A stretch of DNA of 64,000 nucleotides from positions 1 to 64,000 of the forward strand of contig URVM01000015.1 of NCBI GenBank assembly GCA_900551325.1, in the 5' to 3' direction. Shown piece after piece: positions 1-8,039 of this stretch. Position numbers and translations under genes: made by a program. The notes beneath the pieces were generated by a model. It saw only the letters and a list, made by a program, of their open reading frames with translations. It did not search any database and was not told where the DNA came from. Each line of letters opens with the position of its first letter. Within the stretch, counting starts at the first letter, position 1. Source of the stretch: an uncultured Eubacteriales bacterium (GTDB lineage Bacteria > Bacillota > Clostridia > Lachnospirales > Cellulosilyticaceae).

Positions 1-119
1 CTCACCCACTCATTAACAGCCTCTAAGCCACCTGCATAAGCCGCTTTCGGATGAGTCACATCCATCCTTTCACCTATTAGATTATTCTAAGAGACAGTAA
101 TTCTAGTCTACTTAGCCTC
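1..119 (-). ncRNA. Structured ncRNA, second copy (cut by window edge)
   Basis: Read on the minus strand from 119 down to 1, this is nearly identical to the 5' half of the structured RNA at 34957-35231, beginning at the shared GGCTAAGTAGACTAG. A few substitutions keep pairing: the stem written GGGTG/CATCC in the other copy is GGATG/CATCC here, and GGTGGATTAGAGG becomes GGTGGCTTAGAGG. The 3' half lies outside the window. The RNA would be transcribed in the same direction as, and downstream of, aroC. The family name is uncertain; see the full copy. Confidence 0.7.
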
Positions 120-151
120 GCTGATCATCTTTATAACATGCTTTTTTAGGT

Positions 152-1327
152 TTAACGGAAGTAAGCAGCTTTTACTTGGTCAAGACGTGAGGTAGCACCG
201 CGAAGTAATAAGTCACATATAGCAAGGGCAGCCATTGCTTCTACAACCACTACGGCACGAGCAACGACTGTAGGATCGTGACGTCCTTCTATGGCGATTT
301 CTACATTTTCTAAGTTATTAGTAATGGTTTGTTGAGGCTTACTAATAGAAGGTGTTGGCTTAAAGTGTGCACGAAAGACTATAGGACTTCCATCAGATAA
401 ACCACCTAGTATACCGCCTGAGTGATTGGTACGTTTATGTACGTTAGAAGAAAGTTGGGTTTTAGCTTTATAGCCAGAGTAGCCATGTCCGACGTAATCA
501 GGTGTACCATAGTGGCCTAGATTATTTGTTGTATAAAAGGTATCATTATATAGAGAACCTTTCATAGAGCTACAGTTTATACCTTCGCCTATTTCAAAGG
601 CTTTTACAGCATTAATGCTCATAATAGCTTGTCCTAAAAGGGCATCTAGACGATCAAAGACAGGTTCACCTATACCAACAGGCATACCAGTTACTATACA
701 TTCAACAATACCACCAATAGAATCTTTTTCAGCTTTCATTTTAGCAATATAGTCTATTGCTTCAGTAGCTTTTATACTATGAGGCATTGAAAGAGGATTG
801 TTTTTGATTTCGTTTAAATCTATTTCATCATTATCTACAGAGATAGGGCCTAGAGATTTAGTATAAGCTTGGATTTGAATACCGAGCTCTTCTAAAAGAC
901 GCATAGCTACACTACCAGCAGCTACACGAGCGGCAGTTTCACGAGCTGAAGAGCGACCTCCTCCTCTATAATCTCTATTTTCATACTTAAGGTCATAAGG
1001 ATAGTCGGCGTGAGAAGGACGGTATACATCTTTAATATTATCATAATTATGAGAACGTTGATCTTGATTACGAATCATAAGACAAATAGGTGTACCTGTA
1101 GTTTTTCCTTCAAAGACACCAGAAAGAATCTCTATTTCATCAGATTCTTTGCGCGCAGTGGCAACTTGTGGATTGCCAGGTTTTCTTCTATCCATGTTCT
1201 TCATAATATCTTCCTTTGTTAGAGGTATATTAGAAGGGCAGCCATCAATGATGACACCAATGGCCGGACCATGGGACTCACCAAACGTAGATATTGTAAA
1301 GTGTTTACCAAAAATTGAACCAGACAT
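152..1327 (-). CDS. aroC: Chorismate synthase
   Basis: Converts 5-enolpyruvylshikimate-3-phosphate to chorismate in the cytosol, using reduced FMN; this is the last common step of aromatic amino acid synthesis. The 391-residue protein has the family landmarks: FGESHGPAIG at about 15-24 (His19), GGGRSSARETA at 122-132, NHSGGILGGLSDG at 301-313 and GRHDP at 348-352. The length is normal for the bacterial enzyme. The frame is open to a GTG at 1342, but that GTG overlaps the ribosome binding site GGGAGG, so the ATG at 1327 is the likely start. It stands alone on its strand. The other shikimate genes of the window (aroF, tyrA, aroA) lie 16 kb away in their own operon. Confidence 0.96.
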   Translation of the reverse strand: MSGSIFGKHFTISTFGESHGPAIGVIIDGCPSNIPLTKEDIMKNMDRRKPGNPQVATARKESDEIEILSGVFEGKTTGTPICLMIRNQDQRSHNYDNIKDVYRPSHADYPYDLKYENRDYRGGGRSSARETAARVAAGSVAMRLLEELGIQIQAYTKSLGPISVDNDEIDLNEIKNNPLSMPHSIKATEAIDYIAKMKAEKDSIGGIVECIVTGMPVGIGEPVFDRLDALLGQAIMSINAVKAFEIGEGINCSSMKGSLYNDTFYTTNNLGHYGTPDYVGHGYSGYKAKTQLSSNVHKRTNHSGGILGGLSDGSPIVFRAHFKPTPSISKPQQTITNNLENVEIAIEGRHDPTVVARAVVVVEAMAALAICDLLLRGATSRLDQVKAAYFR

Positions 1328-1358
1328 ATGAAAACCTCCCACTAATTAATTTGTCTTA

Positions 1359-1387
1359 ATTGTATCAAATGGATAGAATACATTCAA
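1359..1387 (-). promoter_or_regulatory. Promoter of aroC
   Basis: On the minus strand TTGAAT (-35, 1387-1382) is followed after exactly 17 bases by TACAAT (-10, 1364-1359). This sits 32 bases before the aroC start. It is a good sigma-A type match read directly from the sequence. Confidence 0.7.
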
Positions 1388-1501
1388 TACGGTGATTAAA
1401 AGCATTAAAAAATGATAAAAATACCAGATAGTATTCTTGTAATCACATACTTTTTCTTGTAAACTGTATGATAGTATATGACAGATAGGAGATACACTAA
1501 T

Positions 1502-2629
1502 ATGTACGAACTATTAAAAGTAGAGGGTAGAGCAAAAAGAGGTAGATTTCATACAGTACACGGTACCATTGAAACACCTGTTTTCATGAATGTTGCTACT
1601 GTAGCAGCAATTAAAGGTGCACTTGGAGCAGAGGACCTTCACAATATTAATACACAAGTAGCTTTGTCTAATACCTACCACTTACACTTAAGACCAGGTG
1701 ACAAAGTAATTAAAGAATTAGGTGGATTACACAAGTTTATGGTGTGGGACAAGCCTATTCTTACAGATTCAGGTGGATTCCAAGTATTTTCACTAGCATC
1801 TATGCGTAAGATTAAAGAAGAAGGGGTATATTTCTCATCTCATATTGATGGACGCAAGATCTTTATGGGACCAGAAGAAAGTATGCAAATTCAGTCAAAT
1901 ATTGGCTCAACTATCGCAATGGCTTTTGATGAATGTCCACCAGCACTAGCAGATAGAGATTATATTTTACCTTCTGTAGAACGTACAACAAGATGGCTTA
2001 AACGTTGTATGGACGAGATGAACAGATTAAATAGTTTAGAAGATACGATTAATAAACAGCAAATGCTCTTTGGTATTAACCAAGGTGGTATTTTACCAGA
2101 TGTACGTATTGAGCATGCTAAGGTTATTCGTGAATTTGACTTACCAGGTTATGCAGTAGGTGGACTAGCAGTAGGTGAAAGTCATGAAGATATGTACAAT
2201 GTACTTGAAGCCGTTGTACCATACTTACCACAAAATAAGCCAACTTATTTAATGGGAGTAGGTACACCAGAAAATATTTTAGAAGCAGTTGATCGTGGTA
2301 TAGACTTCTTTGACTGTGTATTACCAGCACGTAATGGAAGACATGGACATGTATATACTAACCATGGCAAGATGAATCTTTTCAATCAAAAATACGAAAA
2401 AGATATGAGTCCAATCAGTGAAGAATGTAAGTGTCCAACTTGTCAAAAGTATAGTAGAGCTTATATCAGACATCTTTTAAAAGCAAAGGAAATGTTAGGT
2501 ATGAGACTTTGTGTTATCCATAACCTTTACTATTTCAACAATTTAATGACTGAAATTCGAGATGCATTAGACAAGGGTGAATTTGCGGCTTATAAGAAAA
2601 TGCGTCTAGAAGGATATAAAAACAAATAA
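1502..2629 (+). CDS. tgt: Queuine/preQ1 tRNA-guanine transglycosylase
   Basis: Exchanges the wobble guanine of GUN-anticodon tRNAs for preQ1, the first tRNA-bound step of queuosine synthesis. The 375-residue protein carries the general-base Asp in DSGGFQVFSL (D89), the nucleophile Asp in DCVLPARNGRHG (D271), and the zinc site C309-x-C311-x2-C314 with H340. The frame is open to an ATG at 1478, but TAGGAGAT lies between that codon and the ATG at 1502, and so places the start at 1502. Next comes yajC, 26 bases on, a tgt-yajC order that is very common in bacteria. Catalytic roles are assigned by family knowledge of the Zymomonas enzyme. Confidence 0.97.
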   Translation: MYELLKVEGRAKRGRFHTVHGTIETPVFMNVATVAAIKGALGAEDLHNINTQVALSNTYHLHLRPGDKVIKELGGLHKFMVWDKPILTDSGGFQVFSLASMRKIKEEGVYFSSHIDGRKIFMGPEESMQIQSNIGSTIAMAFDECPPALADRDYILPSVERTTRWLKRCMDEMNRLNSLEDTINKQQMLFGINQGGILPDVRIEHAKVIREFDLPGYAVGGLAVGESHEDMYNVLEAVVPYLPQNKPTYLMGVGTPENILEAVDRGIDFFDCVLPARNGRHGHVYTNHGKMNLFNQKYEKDMSPISEECKCPTCQKYSRAYIRHLLKAKEMLGMRLCVIHNLYYFNNLMTEIRDALDKGEFAAYKKMRLEGYKNK

Positions 2630-2655
2630 TTTTATACAAATGGAGGAAGAAAATT

Positions 2656-3045
2656 ATGGCACCAACAGCAGGATCAGGCGGAATGCTTATGTCAACAGTA
2701 CTTTATCTTGGATTTTTCTTTGTAATTATGTATTTCTTAATCATTCGTCCACAAAAGAAAAGAGATAAACAAGTTGCTGATATGCAGAGCTCTATCAAAG
2801 TGGGAGATGAAGTATTACTTACAACAGGTATCTATGGTAAAGTAGTAGATATTATCAACGATTTATTCATTATTGAACTTGGCCTTAACAAAAGCGTTCG
2901 TATTCCAGTTAAGAAAGTAGCAGTTGCAGCAGTTGCAGCGCCAAATCTTTCAATTGCTAAAGTGAGTGAACCAGTAGCAGATGATGATGAATACGAAGAT
3001 GATGAATATGAAGATGACGATTACGAAGGAGAGGATGAGGAATAA
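2656..3045 (+). CDS. yajC: Preprotein translocase accessory subunit YajC
   Basis: A small membrane protein associated with SecDF in the Sec translocon. It has one transmembrane helix at about residues 11-29 followed by the conserved RPQKKRDKQ segment (about 30-39) and a beta-rich cytoplasmic domain with VGDEVLLTTGIYGKV. The last ~20 residues are an almost pure Asp/Glu/Tyr tail made from repeated DEYED units; this tail looks low-complexity and is not part of the core family. The gene follows tgt closely and shares its transcript. The codons for its last residues form the 5' arm of a terminator. No secD/secF follows; a protease gene does. Confidence 0.93.
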   Translation: MAPTAGSGGMLMSTVLYLGFFFVIMYFLIIRPQKKRDKQVADMQSSIKVGDEVLLTTGIYGKVVDIINDLFIIELGLNKSVRIPVKKVAVAAVAAPNLSIAKVSEPVADDDEYEDDEYEDDDYEGEDEE

Positions 3046-3062
3046 TCATCCTCTCCTTTTTA
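3028..3062 (+). terminator. Terminator overlapping the yajC stop
   Basis: GGAGAGGATGA (3028-3038) pairs perfectly with TCATCCTCTCC (3046-3056), followed by TTTTTAT. The 5' arm encodes the last yajC residues, and the region after the T-run doubles as the ribosome binding site area for the next gene. Some readthrough into that gene is likely, because no other promoter is obvious in the 30-base gap. Confidence 0.85.
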
Positions 3063-3075
3063 TAAGGAGGAAATT

Positions 3076-3966
3076 ATGTTAGAGAATAACAAAATGCTTA
3101 AAGAGGCAAAAAGTGGACAAACTTCTAGTCTAGCGTGGATAATATTTATGCCCTTCTTATTTACTTTTTTATTATCAATTGGTCTTGGAATAACCTTTGC
3201 TATAGAAAATATACTCCTTAAAGGAAATGAAACAACTGCTAGTTTAACTTACCTTCAGTACATACAGTATGTTGTCTCCTTCAGTTTAGCAGGGGGAGGG
3301 GTGCTTCTAGTTGTACGCTGGGTAGAAAAAAGAAAGATTACAAGTATAGGATTCTTTAAGGAAAGAGCTATAAGTAGCTACTTTAAAGGAGTGGCCATAG
3401 CAGTAATAGGCATTATGGCTATCATTAGTATTCTCCAATTTAAAGGAGAGGTAGTTTTAAAAGTAAGTGTGCAGCAACTAGGAGTAAATAGCTTAGGTCT
3501 AATTATATTAATAGGTATAGCCTGGATTATTCAAGGAGCAGCAGAGGAGATACTTGTACGAGGATATATGTTTCAAAGTCTATCAGCAAAATATGGGCTA
3601 TATAAAGGTGTTCTTATTTCATCTATTGTCTTTGCACTCTTACACTTAGGAAACAATGGTATAACATCACTAAGCCTAATTAATATTCTTATGTGTGGAC
3701 TTATGCTGGTACTTCTTGTATTAAAAGATGAAAACTTATGGGGAGCTTGTGGTTTTCATACAGCTTGGAACTTGTTCCAAGGCAATATATTTGGTATGAA
3801 TGTAAGTGGTAATGGATTAGATGCAAGTTTATTTACAACTACTATTACTCAGCCATCTATATGGAATGGAGGGCAATTTGGTATAGAAGGAAGTTTACTT
3901 ACAACAGTATTTATGTTAATAATAAGTGGCATACTTATATGGCAAATAAGACAAAAGAGTATATAA
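3076..3966 (+). CDS. CPBP-family intramembrane metalloprotease
   Basis: A polytopic membrane protein of the CPBP (CAAX protease / bacteriocin-processing, Abi) family. The diagnostic motifs are present: GAAEEILVRG with E157, E158 and R162, a histidine in FALLHLG (H190), and FHTAWN near 240. About eight hydrophobic segments surround them. In characterised members these residues bind a catalytic zinc, and the proteins act in prenyl-protein processing, bacteriocin immunity or regulated proteolysis; the substrate here cannot be told. The start follows a strong AAGGAGG. It sits just after tgt-yajC, with no bacteriocin genes nearby, so a housekeeping role is as likely as immunity. Confidence 0.85.
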   Translation: MLENNKMLKEAKSGQTSSLAWIIFMPFLFTFLLSIGLGITFAIENILLKGNETTASLTYLQYIQYVVSFSLAGGGVLLVVRWVEKRKITSIGFFKERAISSYFKGVAIAVIGIMAIISILQFKGEVVLKVSVQQLGVNSLGLIILIGIAWIIQGAAEEILVRGYMFQSLSAKYGLYKGVLISSIVFALLHLGNNGITSLSLINILMCGLMLVLLVLKDENLWGACGFHTAWNLFQGNIFGMNVSGNGLDASLFTTTITQPSIWNGGQFGIEGSLLTTVFMLIISGILIWQIRQKSI

Positions 3967-4043
3967 AGATTTCTTTATAAAATGTTATTAATTTATTAGG
4001 GGGCACTTCATACTTTGTTAAAAAATTAAAGGCATAATAATAT

Positions 4044-4198
4044 ATGAGGAAGGGATGTAGCAGAAATCTTCCCTAACAATTGAAGCTACATAACTCACTC
4101 TAAAATTAAAATCTCCCCATATTATTATCCCTTTTTCAGTTTGTATAAAATATAAACGGAAAAAAGAAAGGCGCCCTCCCCAAGGCGCCTTTTTTCGT
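4044..4198 (+). repeat. Structured intergenic repeat ending in a terminator, copy 1
   Basis: A ~155 bp unit almost identical to 4732-4883. Similarity starts sharply at ATGAGGA and stops just after the T-run of a terminator (AAAGGCGCC / GGCGCCTTTTTT). Inside, ATGTAGC pairs with GCTACAT, and an outer ATCTCCCCAT pairs with the 5' end (with a 3-base insertion in this copy). The end at a T-run suggests a small transcribed RNA or an attenuating leader rather than a mobile element. The rest of the 3967-4305 gap is featureless AT-rich sequence. No known riboswitch class was recognised. Confidence 0.75.
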
Positions 4199-4305
4199 TT
4201 GTAAAAAACTTTAAGCAAACAAACTCTATTTCTTTTATAAATAGGTACAGTATTGTAGAATAAGATAAAAGTATCCATGTTTTTATATGAAAGGAGAAAA
4301 GAGAG

Positions 4306-4614
4306 ATGAAAGAGTACAATAAACTAGTAAGGGATTTAATACCAGATATTATAGAAAAAGATGGTAAGCAATGTGAAGTAGAAATCGTAGATCAAAAAAG
4401 CATACAAATGTTACTTGAAGAAAAGATGATTGAAGAGTTCAATGAATATTTAGAGGATAAAAACTTAGAAGAGCTTGCTGATATGCTAGAAGTTGTTTTT
4501 GGACTAGCCCATAATTTAGGATATAGTGAAGAAGATTTAATAGAGAAAAGAAATAAGAAGTTAGCAGAACGAGGTGGCTTTAAAAAAGGCATTGTATTAA
4601 AGAAAGTATATTAA
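4306..4614 (+). CDS. House-cleaning NTP pyrophosphohydrolase, MazG-like (COG4997 type)
   Basis: A 102-residue all-alpha protein starting with the signature YNKLVRDLIPDII seen in the MazG-like NTP pyrophosphatase group. Such enzymes hydrolyse non-canonical NTPs to NMP and PPi with Mg2+ held by acidic side chains. Matching acidic residues are visible in EEKMIEEFNEYLED (about 38-51) and EELADMLEVVFGL (about 55-67), which fit the usual ExxE...ExxD pattern. A strong AAAGGAGAAA sits before the ATG. The gene stands alone between two copies of the structured repeat, each ending in a terminator. The substrate is unknown. Confidence 0.82.
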   Translation: MKEYNKLVRDLIPDIIEKDGKQCEVEIVDQKSIQMLLEEKMIEEFNEYLEDKNLEELADMLEVVFGLAHNLGYSEEDLIEKRNKKLAERGGFKKGIVLKKVY

Positions 4615-4731
4615 TGACTATGATTTGAAAATAGCCCATAGAGCAATGATTAATTTTTAGTACATGAGATAGTGATAATAAATTAAAATTTTCTTCATAC
4701 TATATTCAAGTGATTCCCTTAGAATAAATAC

Positions 4732-4883
4732 ATGAGGAGATGTAGCAGAAATCTTCCCTAACAATTGAAGCTACATAACTCACTCTAAAATTAAAATCTC
4801 CCCATATTATTATCCCTTTTTCAGTTTGTATAAAATATGAACGAAAACAAGAAAGGCGCCCTCCCCAAGGCGCCTTTTTTTGT
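4732..4883 (+). repeat. Structured intergenic repeat ending in a terminator, copy 2
   Basis: Second copy of the unit at 4044-4198. ATGAGGAGAT (4732-4741) pairs with ATCTCCCCAT (4796-4805) with one mismatch. Inside it ATGTAGC (4740-4746) pairs with GCTACAT (4770-4776). The unit ends in GAAAGGCGCC / GGCGCCTTTTTTT (4851-4881). The copies differ by a 3-base indel near the 5' end and a few substitutions just before the terminator. The remaining parts of the 4615-5049 gap hold nothing I recognise. Confidence 0.75.
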
Positions 4884-5049
4884 TGGGAAAAAATATGGAC
4901 TGCATATATAGAAATAAGTGATTGATGTTTTGAATTATTTAATTATAATGAATATATAATCAATACATGACAGAGGGGATTATAAAATATTTTGTTAAGT
5001 AGTGTTCTTATGAGAGTTAAGTAAAATAATCTAAGGGGGGATAGAGGGG

Positions 5050-6003
5050 ATGAATAGATGGACTAAAACCTTACGAAAGATAATGATAAGCCTCATAGTT
5101 ATATGTTTAAGCTTATTATTAATAGTACCATTTATAGCAATATCTATTATGGTTAATAGGTATGTTGATTATAGAGGTTATGCAACAACGGATTACCCTT
5201 TACAAGATATTTATGATGCTAAGGATTATGGGCTTAATGAAAATCAAATGTACTTAGAAACAGAGGATGGACTAAAAGTATGGACTTCTGAAATTTATAC
5301 AGAACAGCCTAAGGCGGTTATTATTTATTTGACAGGTATTCTTCAACCATCTATTACTTATTATTATGGCCATGCGAAGTATATGAAAGAAGAAGGATAT
5401 GCTTCAATACTTCTTGAAGTGCGTAGTCATGGAAGAAGTGAGGGTAATCAAATTGGCTTAGGTTATACGGAAGTAGAGGATGTAAAAGCTGTTGTTGATT
5501 ATATAAGAAGTGAAGAGAAGTATAGGGATGTGCCTATTGTGATACAGGGGGCATCTATGGAAGGGGCCATTGCTATTAATGCTTTTGGGCAGATAGGAGA
5601 AATAAGTGGACTTATTGCAGCATCAGCCTATTCTAGTGTGGAAGATCAAATCCTCGAAATGATGACTTTGTATGGGGTTCCAAAATGGATACAAACAAGT
5701 CTTGAGCCATTTTGTAAAATCGGATTAACATGGGTCTTTGGTGGTGAAAGGGTTGAAAAGTTACAGCCAGTTAAACAGATTAAAAATGCAAATGGTAGAC
5801 CTATTCTTCTAATGGCTTGTACAGGAGATACAGAAGTGTCGCCAATAAATATGGAAAGATTACAAAGTGCTAATCCAGATGCTAAAACTTGGTTAAGAGA
5901 TTCATGGGAACATTTTATTATTAAAGATTGTAATTTTGTTGATGTAGATGAAGATAGGGAGTATTGGAATGTTATTATGAGTTTTTTAGAAGACCTGAAA
6001 TGA
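5050..6003 (+). CDS. Membrane-anchored alpha/beta hydrolase
   Basis: A 317-residue serine hydrolase of unknown substrate. An N-terminal hydrophobic helix (about 10-35) anchors it to the membrane or acts as an uncleaved signal. The alpha/beta-hydrolase core follows, with the nucleophile elbow GASMEG (Ser169). A likely acid lies in CTGDTEVSP (about 258-262) and a likely His in WEHFI (about 287-290). LLEVRSHGRSEG (about 121-132) is the usual oxyanion-region HGRS segment of this fold. A run of G residues about 9 bases before the ATG serves as ribosome binding site. It is a single-gene unit between the repeat copy and a terminator, next to but separate from the pst operon. Confidence 0.85.
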   Translation: MNRWTKTLRKIMISLIVICLSLLLIVPFIAISIMVNRYVDYRGYATTDYPLQDIYDAKDYGLNENQMYLETEDGLKVWTSEIYTEQPKAVIIYLTGILQPSITYYYGHAKYMKEEGYASILLEVRSHGRSEGNQIGLGYTEVEDVKAVVDYIRSEEKYRDVPIVIQGASMEGAIAINAFGQIGEISGLIAASAYSSVEDQILEMMTLYGVPKWIQTSLEPFCKIGLTWVFGGERVEKLQPVKQIKNANGRPILLMACTGDTEVSPINMERLQSANPDAKTWLRDSWEHFIIKDCNFVDVDEDREYWNVIMSFLEDLK

Positions 6004-6080
6004 AATGAAGATATAGGATAGATACAGAAAAAGCATAAAAGAAGTATAAAAAAGATAAGGAAAAACAAGGAAAATCAGGG

Positions 6081-6109
6081 GAAGCACCTTAATAGAGGTG
6101 CTTTTTTCT
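6081..6109 (+). terminator. Terminator after the hydrolase gene
   Basis: AGCACCT and AGGTGCT pair around a 6-base loop, followed by TTTTTTCT. It separates the hydrolase unit from the pst operon. Confidence 0.85.
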
Positions 6110-6151
6110 ATGCAAAAATACTTAATGCGTAAGTTGAAAAATGAGATGGAT

Positions 6152-6168
6152 TTAACACAGATTTAACA
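6152..6168 (+). promoter_or_regulatory. Candidate Pho box of the pst operon
   Basis: TTAACA at 6152-6157 is repeated at 6163-6168, a start-to-start distance of 11 bases (6-base site, 5-base spacer). That is the layout of PhoP boxes in Bacillus, where TTAACA-like hexamers repeat once per helical turn. It lies 69 bases before pstS. TTGAAC at 6184 may be the -35, but the -10 is not clear. The assignment to PhoP is inference from family knowledge. Confidence 0.6.
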
Positions 6169-6236
6169 AAAACCAAATATGTTTTGAACATTAGGGGGGT
6201 ATCCTAAGTACATAAAAAACCAAGGGGGTTATAAAA

Positions 6237-7124
6237 ATGAAAAATAAATTCTTTAAAATACTAGGTATAGCAACACTTGGAATCGTCATGTTAACAGGAT
6301 GTGGTTCGGCAGCTTCTAATGGAGCGGGTACAGCAGATAATAATACACAAGTTTCAGATACGCAAAAAGATAGTACAGGAAAAGTTGTAGCAGTTGGTTC
6401 AACTACAGTAGCAGTTCCAATGGAAGGATTAGCTGAAAAATATAAGGAAGTTACTCCAGAAGTTGTTGTAGAAGTTCAAGGTGTTGGTTCTTCAGCTGGT
6501 GTTAAGGCAGTAGCAGATGGTACAGCAGATATAGGAATGGTATCTCGTGAACTCAAAGAGAATGAACAAAATGATGATTTTGTTATTACAACAATGGCTT
6601 ATGATGGTATTGCAGTCGTTGTTAATCCAGCAAATGGTGTAACAGATTTAACAGCAGCACAAGTAAAAGATATTTTCGAAGGTACTGTAACAAACTGGAG
6701 TCAAGTAGGTGGTAAGGATCAACCAGTTATCGTAGTATCTCGTGAAGATGGTTCAGGTACGAGAAGTGCTTTTGAAGAACTTTTAAAACTTGAAAAAGAG
6801 ATCGATGGTAAAAAAGTTTCTTCTATGTCACAAAGTGCACTTATAGCAGAAGGTAATGGTACAATGAAAGCTACAGTTGCTTCAAAAGAGGGTGCAATTG
6901 GTTTCGTATCTTTAGGATTTATTGATGACACAGTAAAACCAGTAAGTATTGATGGGGTACAACCAACAGTTGAATCAGTAAAAGATGGTAGTTATAGTAT
7001 TTCACGTCCACTCTTACTTATAACACATAAAGATGCTAATAGTCAGGTAACTACATTTGTAGATTATATTTTAAGTGATGCAGGCCAAGAAATTGTTAGT
7101 GAAAAATATATACCAGTTAAATAA
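6237..7124 (+). CDS. pstS: Phosphate ABC transporter substrate-binding lipoprotein
   Basis: The extracellular phosphate-binding protein of the high-affinity Pst system. The N-terminus is a lipoprotein signal with lipobox LTGC (Cys at about 22), so the mature protein is tethered to the outer face of the membrane. The PstS-like fold shows phosphate-contacting segments such as VGSTTVAVPMEGLAEKY (about 51-67), VSREDGSGTRSAFEEL (about 163-178) and GTMKATVASKEGAIGFVSLG. At 295 residues it has the usual length. It is the first gene of pstSCAB-phoU, 45 bases before pstC, and follows a Pho-box-like repeat, so phosphate starvation control is expected. Confidence 0.96.
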   Translation: MKNKFFKILGIATLGIVMLTGCGSAASNGAGTADNNTQVSDTQKDSTGKVVAVGSTTVAVPMEGLAEKYKEVTPEVVVEVQGVGSSAGVKAVADGTADIGMVSRELKENEQNDDFVITTMAYDGIAVVVNPANGVTDLTAAQVKDIFEGTVTNWSQVGGKDQPVIVVSREDGSGTRSAFEELLKLEKEIDGKKVSSMSQSALIAEGNGTMKATVASKEGAIGFVSLGFIDDTVKPVSIDGVQPTVESVKDGSYSISRPLLLITHKDANSQVTTFVDYILSDAGQEIVSEKYIPVK

Positions 7125-7169
7125 GGTGGATTTAAGAATGTAGTTAATTACAACGATAAGGTGGTCATA

Positions 7170-8039
7170 ATGGATAGAATAATGAAGAAAGTATTTTGGT
7201 GTTTTGCAGCTTTAACTATTTCTATGGTTGCATTTATGGGAGTCTATATTGTAGCAAATGGACTTCCTTTCTTTCAACATACTAACCTTTGGAAATTCCT
7301 AACAGGTATGAATTGGATGCCGTCAGGAGAAATATTTGGTATTTTTCCAATGCTAGTTACAAGTTTATATGGTACAGCAGGAGCTATGGTTATAGCTATA
7401 ATTGTAGGGATATGTACAGCAGTTGTATTAGTAGAAATCCTACCAAGCAATGTAGCAAAAGTACTTTCAGCAGCAGTTGACTTATTAGCGGGCATTCCTT
7501 CTGTTATATATGGATTTTGGGGGCTTATGGTTGTTGTACCACTGATTAATGATTTATTTGGTGGAAAAGGTGCAGGAAGTAGTTTACTCGCTGTAATTTT
7601 CATTTTAGCACTTATGGTACTTCCTACAGTTATTCGTATGACAGAAGTAAGTTTAAAATCAGTTCCAAATGAATTTAAAGAAGGTGCCTTAGCACTTGGG
7701 GCAAGTAAATTACAGTATATTTTCAAAGTACAACTAAGAGCAGCGAAGTCGGGTACAATAGCAGGTATTATCCTTGCAACAGGACGTGCACTTGGTGAGA
7801 CTATGGCAGTTATTTTAGTAGCAGGAAATACAGTTTTACTTCCTACTAGTATTACAGACCCTGTTAGAACGCTCACTGCAAATATTGCAATTGAAATGGG
7901 TTATGCAACAGGTGTGCATCAACAAGCATTATTTGCAACAGGAATGATCTTATTCATTCTTATAATAGGAATTAATTTAACAACACATTTAATGACATAC
8001 TATTCTAACAGGGGGGAAAGTCGTGGAAGCAAAGCTTAA
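7170..8039 (+). CDS. pstC: Phosphate ABC transporter permease PstC
   Basis: One of the two membrane subunits of the Pst phosphate importer. It has six hydrophobic segments and the EAA-type loop that docks to the ATPase: VPNEFKEGALALGASKLQYIF at about 170-190. Local features such as AGIPSVIYGFWG (about 106-117) and GRALGETMAV are typical of PstC. The frame is open to a GTG at 7161, but that codon overlaps the AAGGTGG ribosome binding site, so ATG 7170 is preferred. It overlaps pstA by 17 bases, which suggests coupled translation. Confidence 0.95.
   Translation: MDRIMKKVFWCFAALTISMVAFMGVYIVANGLPFFQHTNLWKFLTGMNWMPSGEIFGIFPMLVTSLYGTAGAMVIAIIVGICTAVVLVEILPSNVAKVLSAAVDLLAGIPSVIYGFWGLMVVVPLINDLFGGKGAGSSLLAVIFILALMVLPTVIRMTEVSLKSVPNEFKEGALALGASKLQYIFKVQLRAAKSGTIAGIILATGRALGETMAVILVAGNTVLLPTSITDPVRTLTANIAIEMGYATGVHQQALFATGMILFILIIGINLTTHLMTYYSNRGESRGSKA

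Noticed and set aside
4018..4278. ORFs of 86 and 64 residues on the minus strand over repeat copy 1
   Set aside because: They read through the terminator hairpin and the repeat, and equivalent frames are not kept in copy 2.
4044..4883. ANTAR-type hexaloops in the two structured repeats
   Set aside because: Although the terminators contain GGCGCC as in the nitrogen leaders, no stem flanks an A1/G4 hexaloop.
5646..6068. 140-residue minus-strand ORF
   Set aside because: Antisense to the 3' end of the hydrolase gene, with no start signal or domain.
7274..7876. 200-residue minus-strand ORF
   Set aside because: Antisense shadow of pstC; low-complexity hydrophobic/Ser-Thr-rich translation, no ribosome binding site and no recognisable domain.
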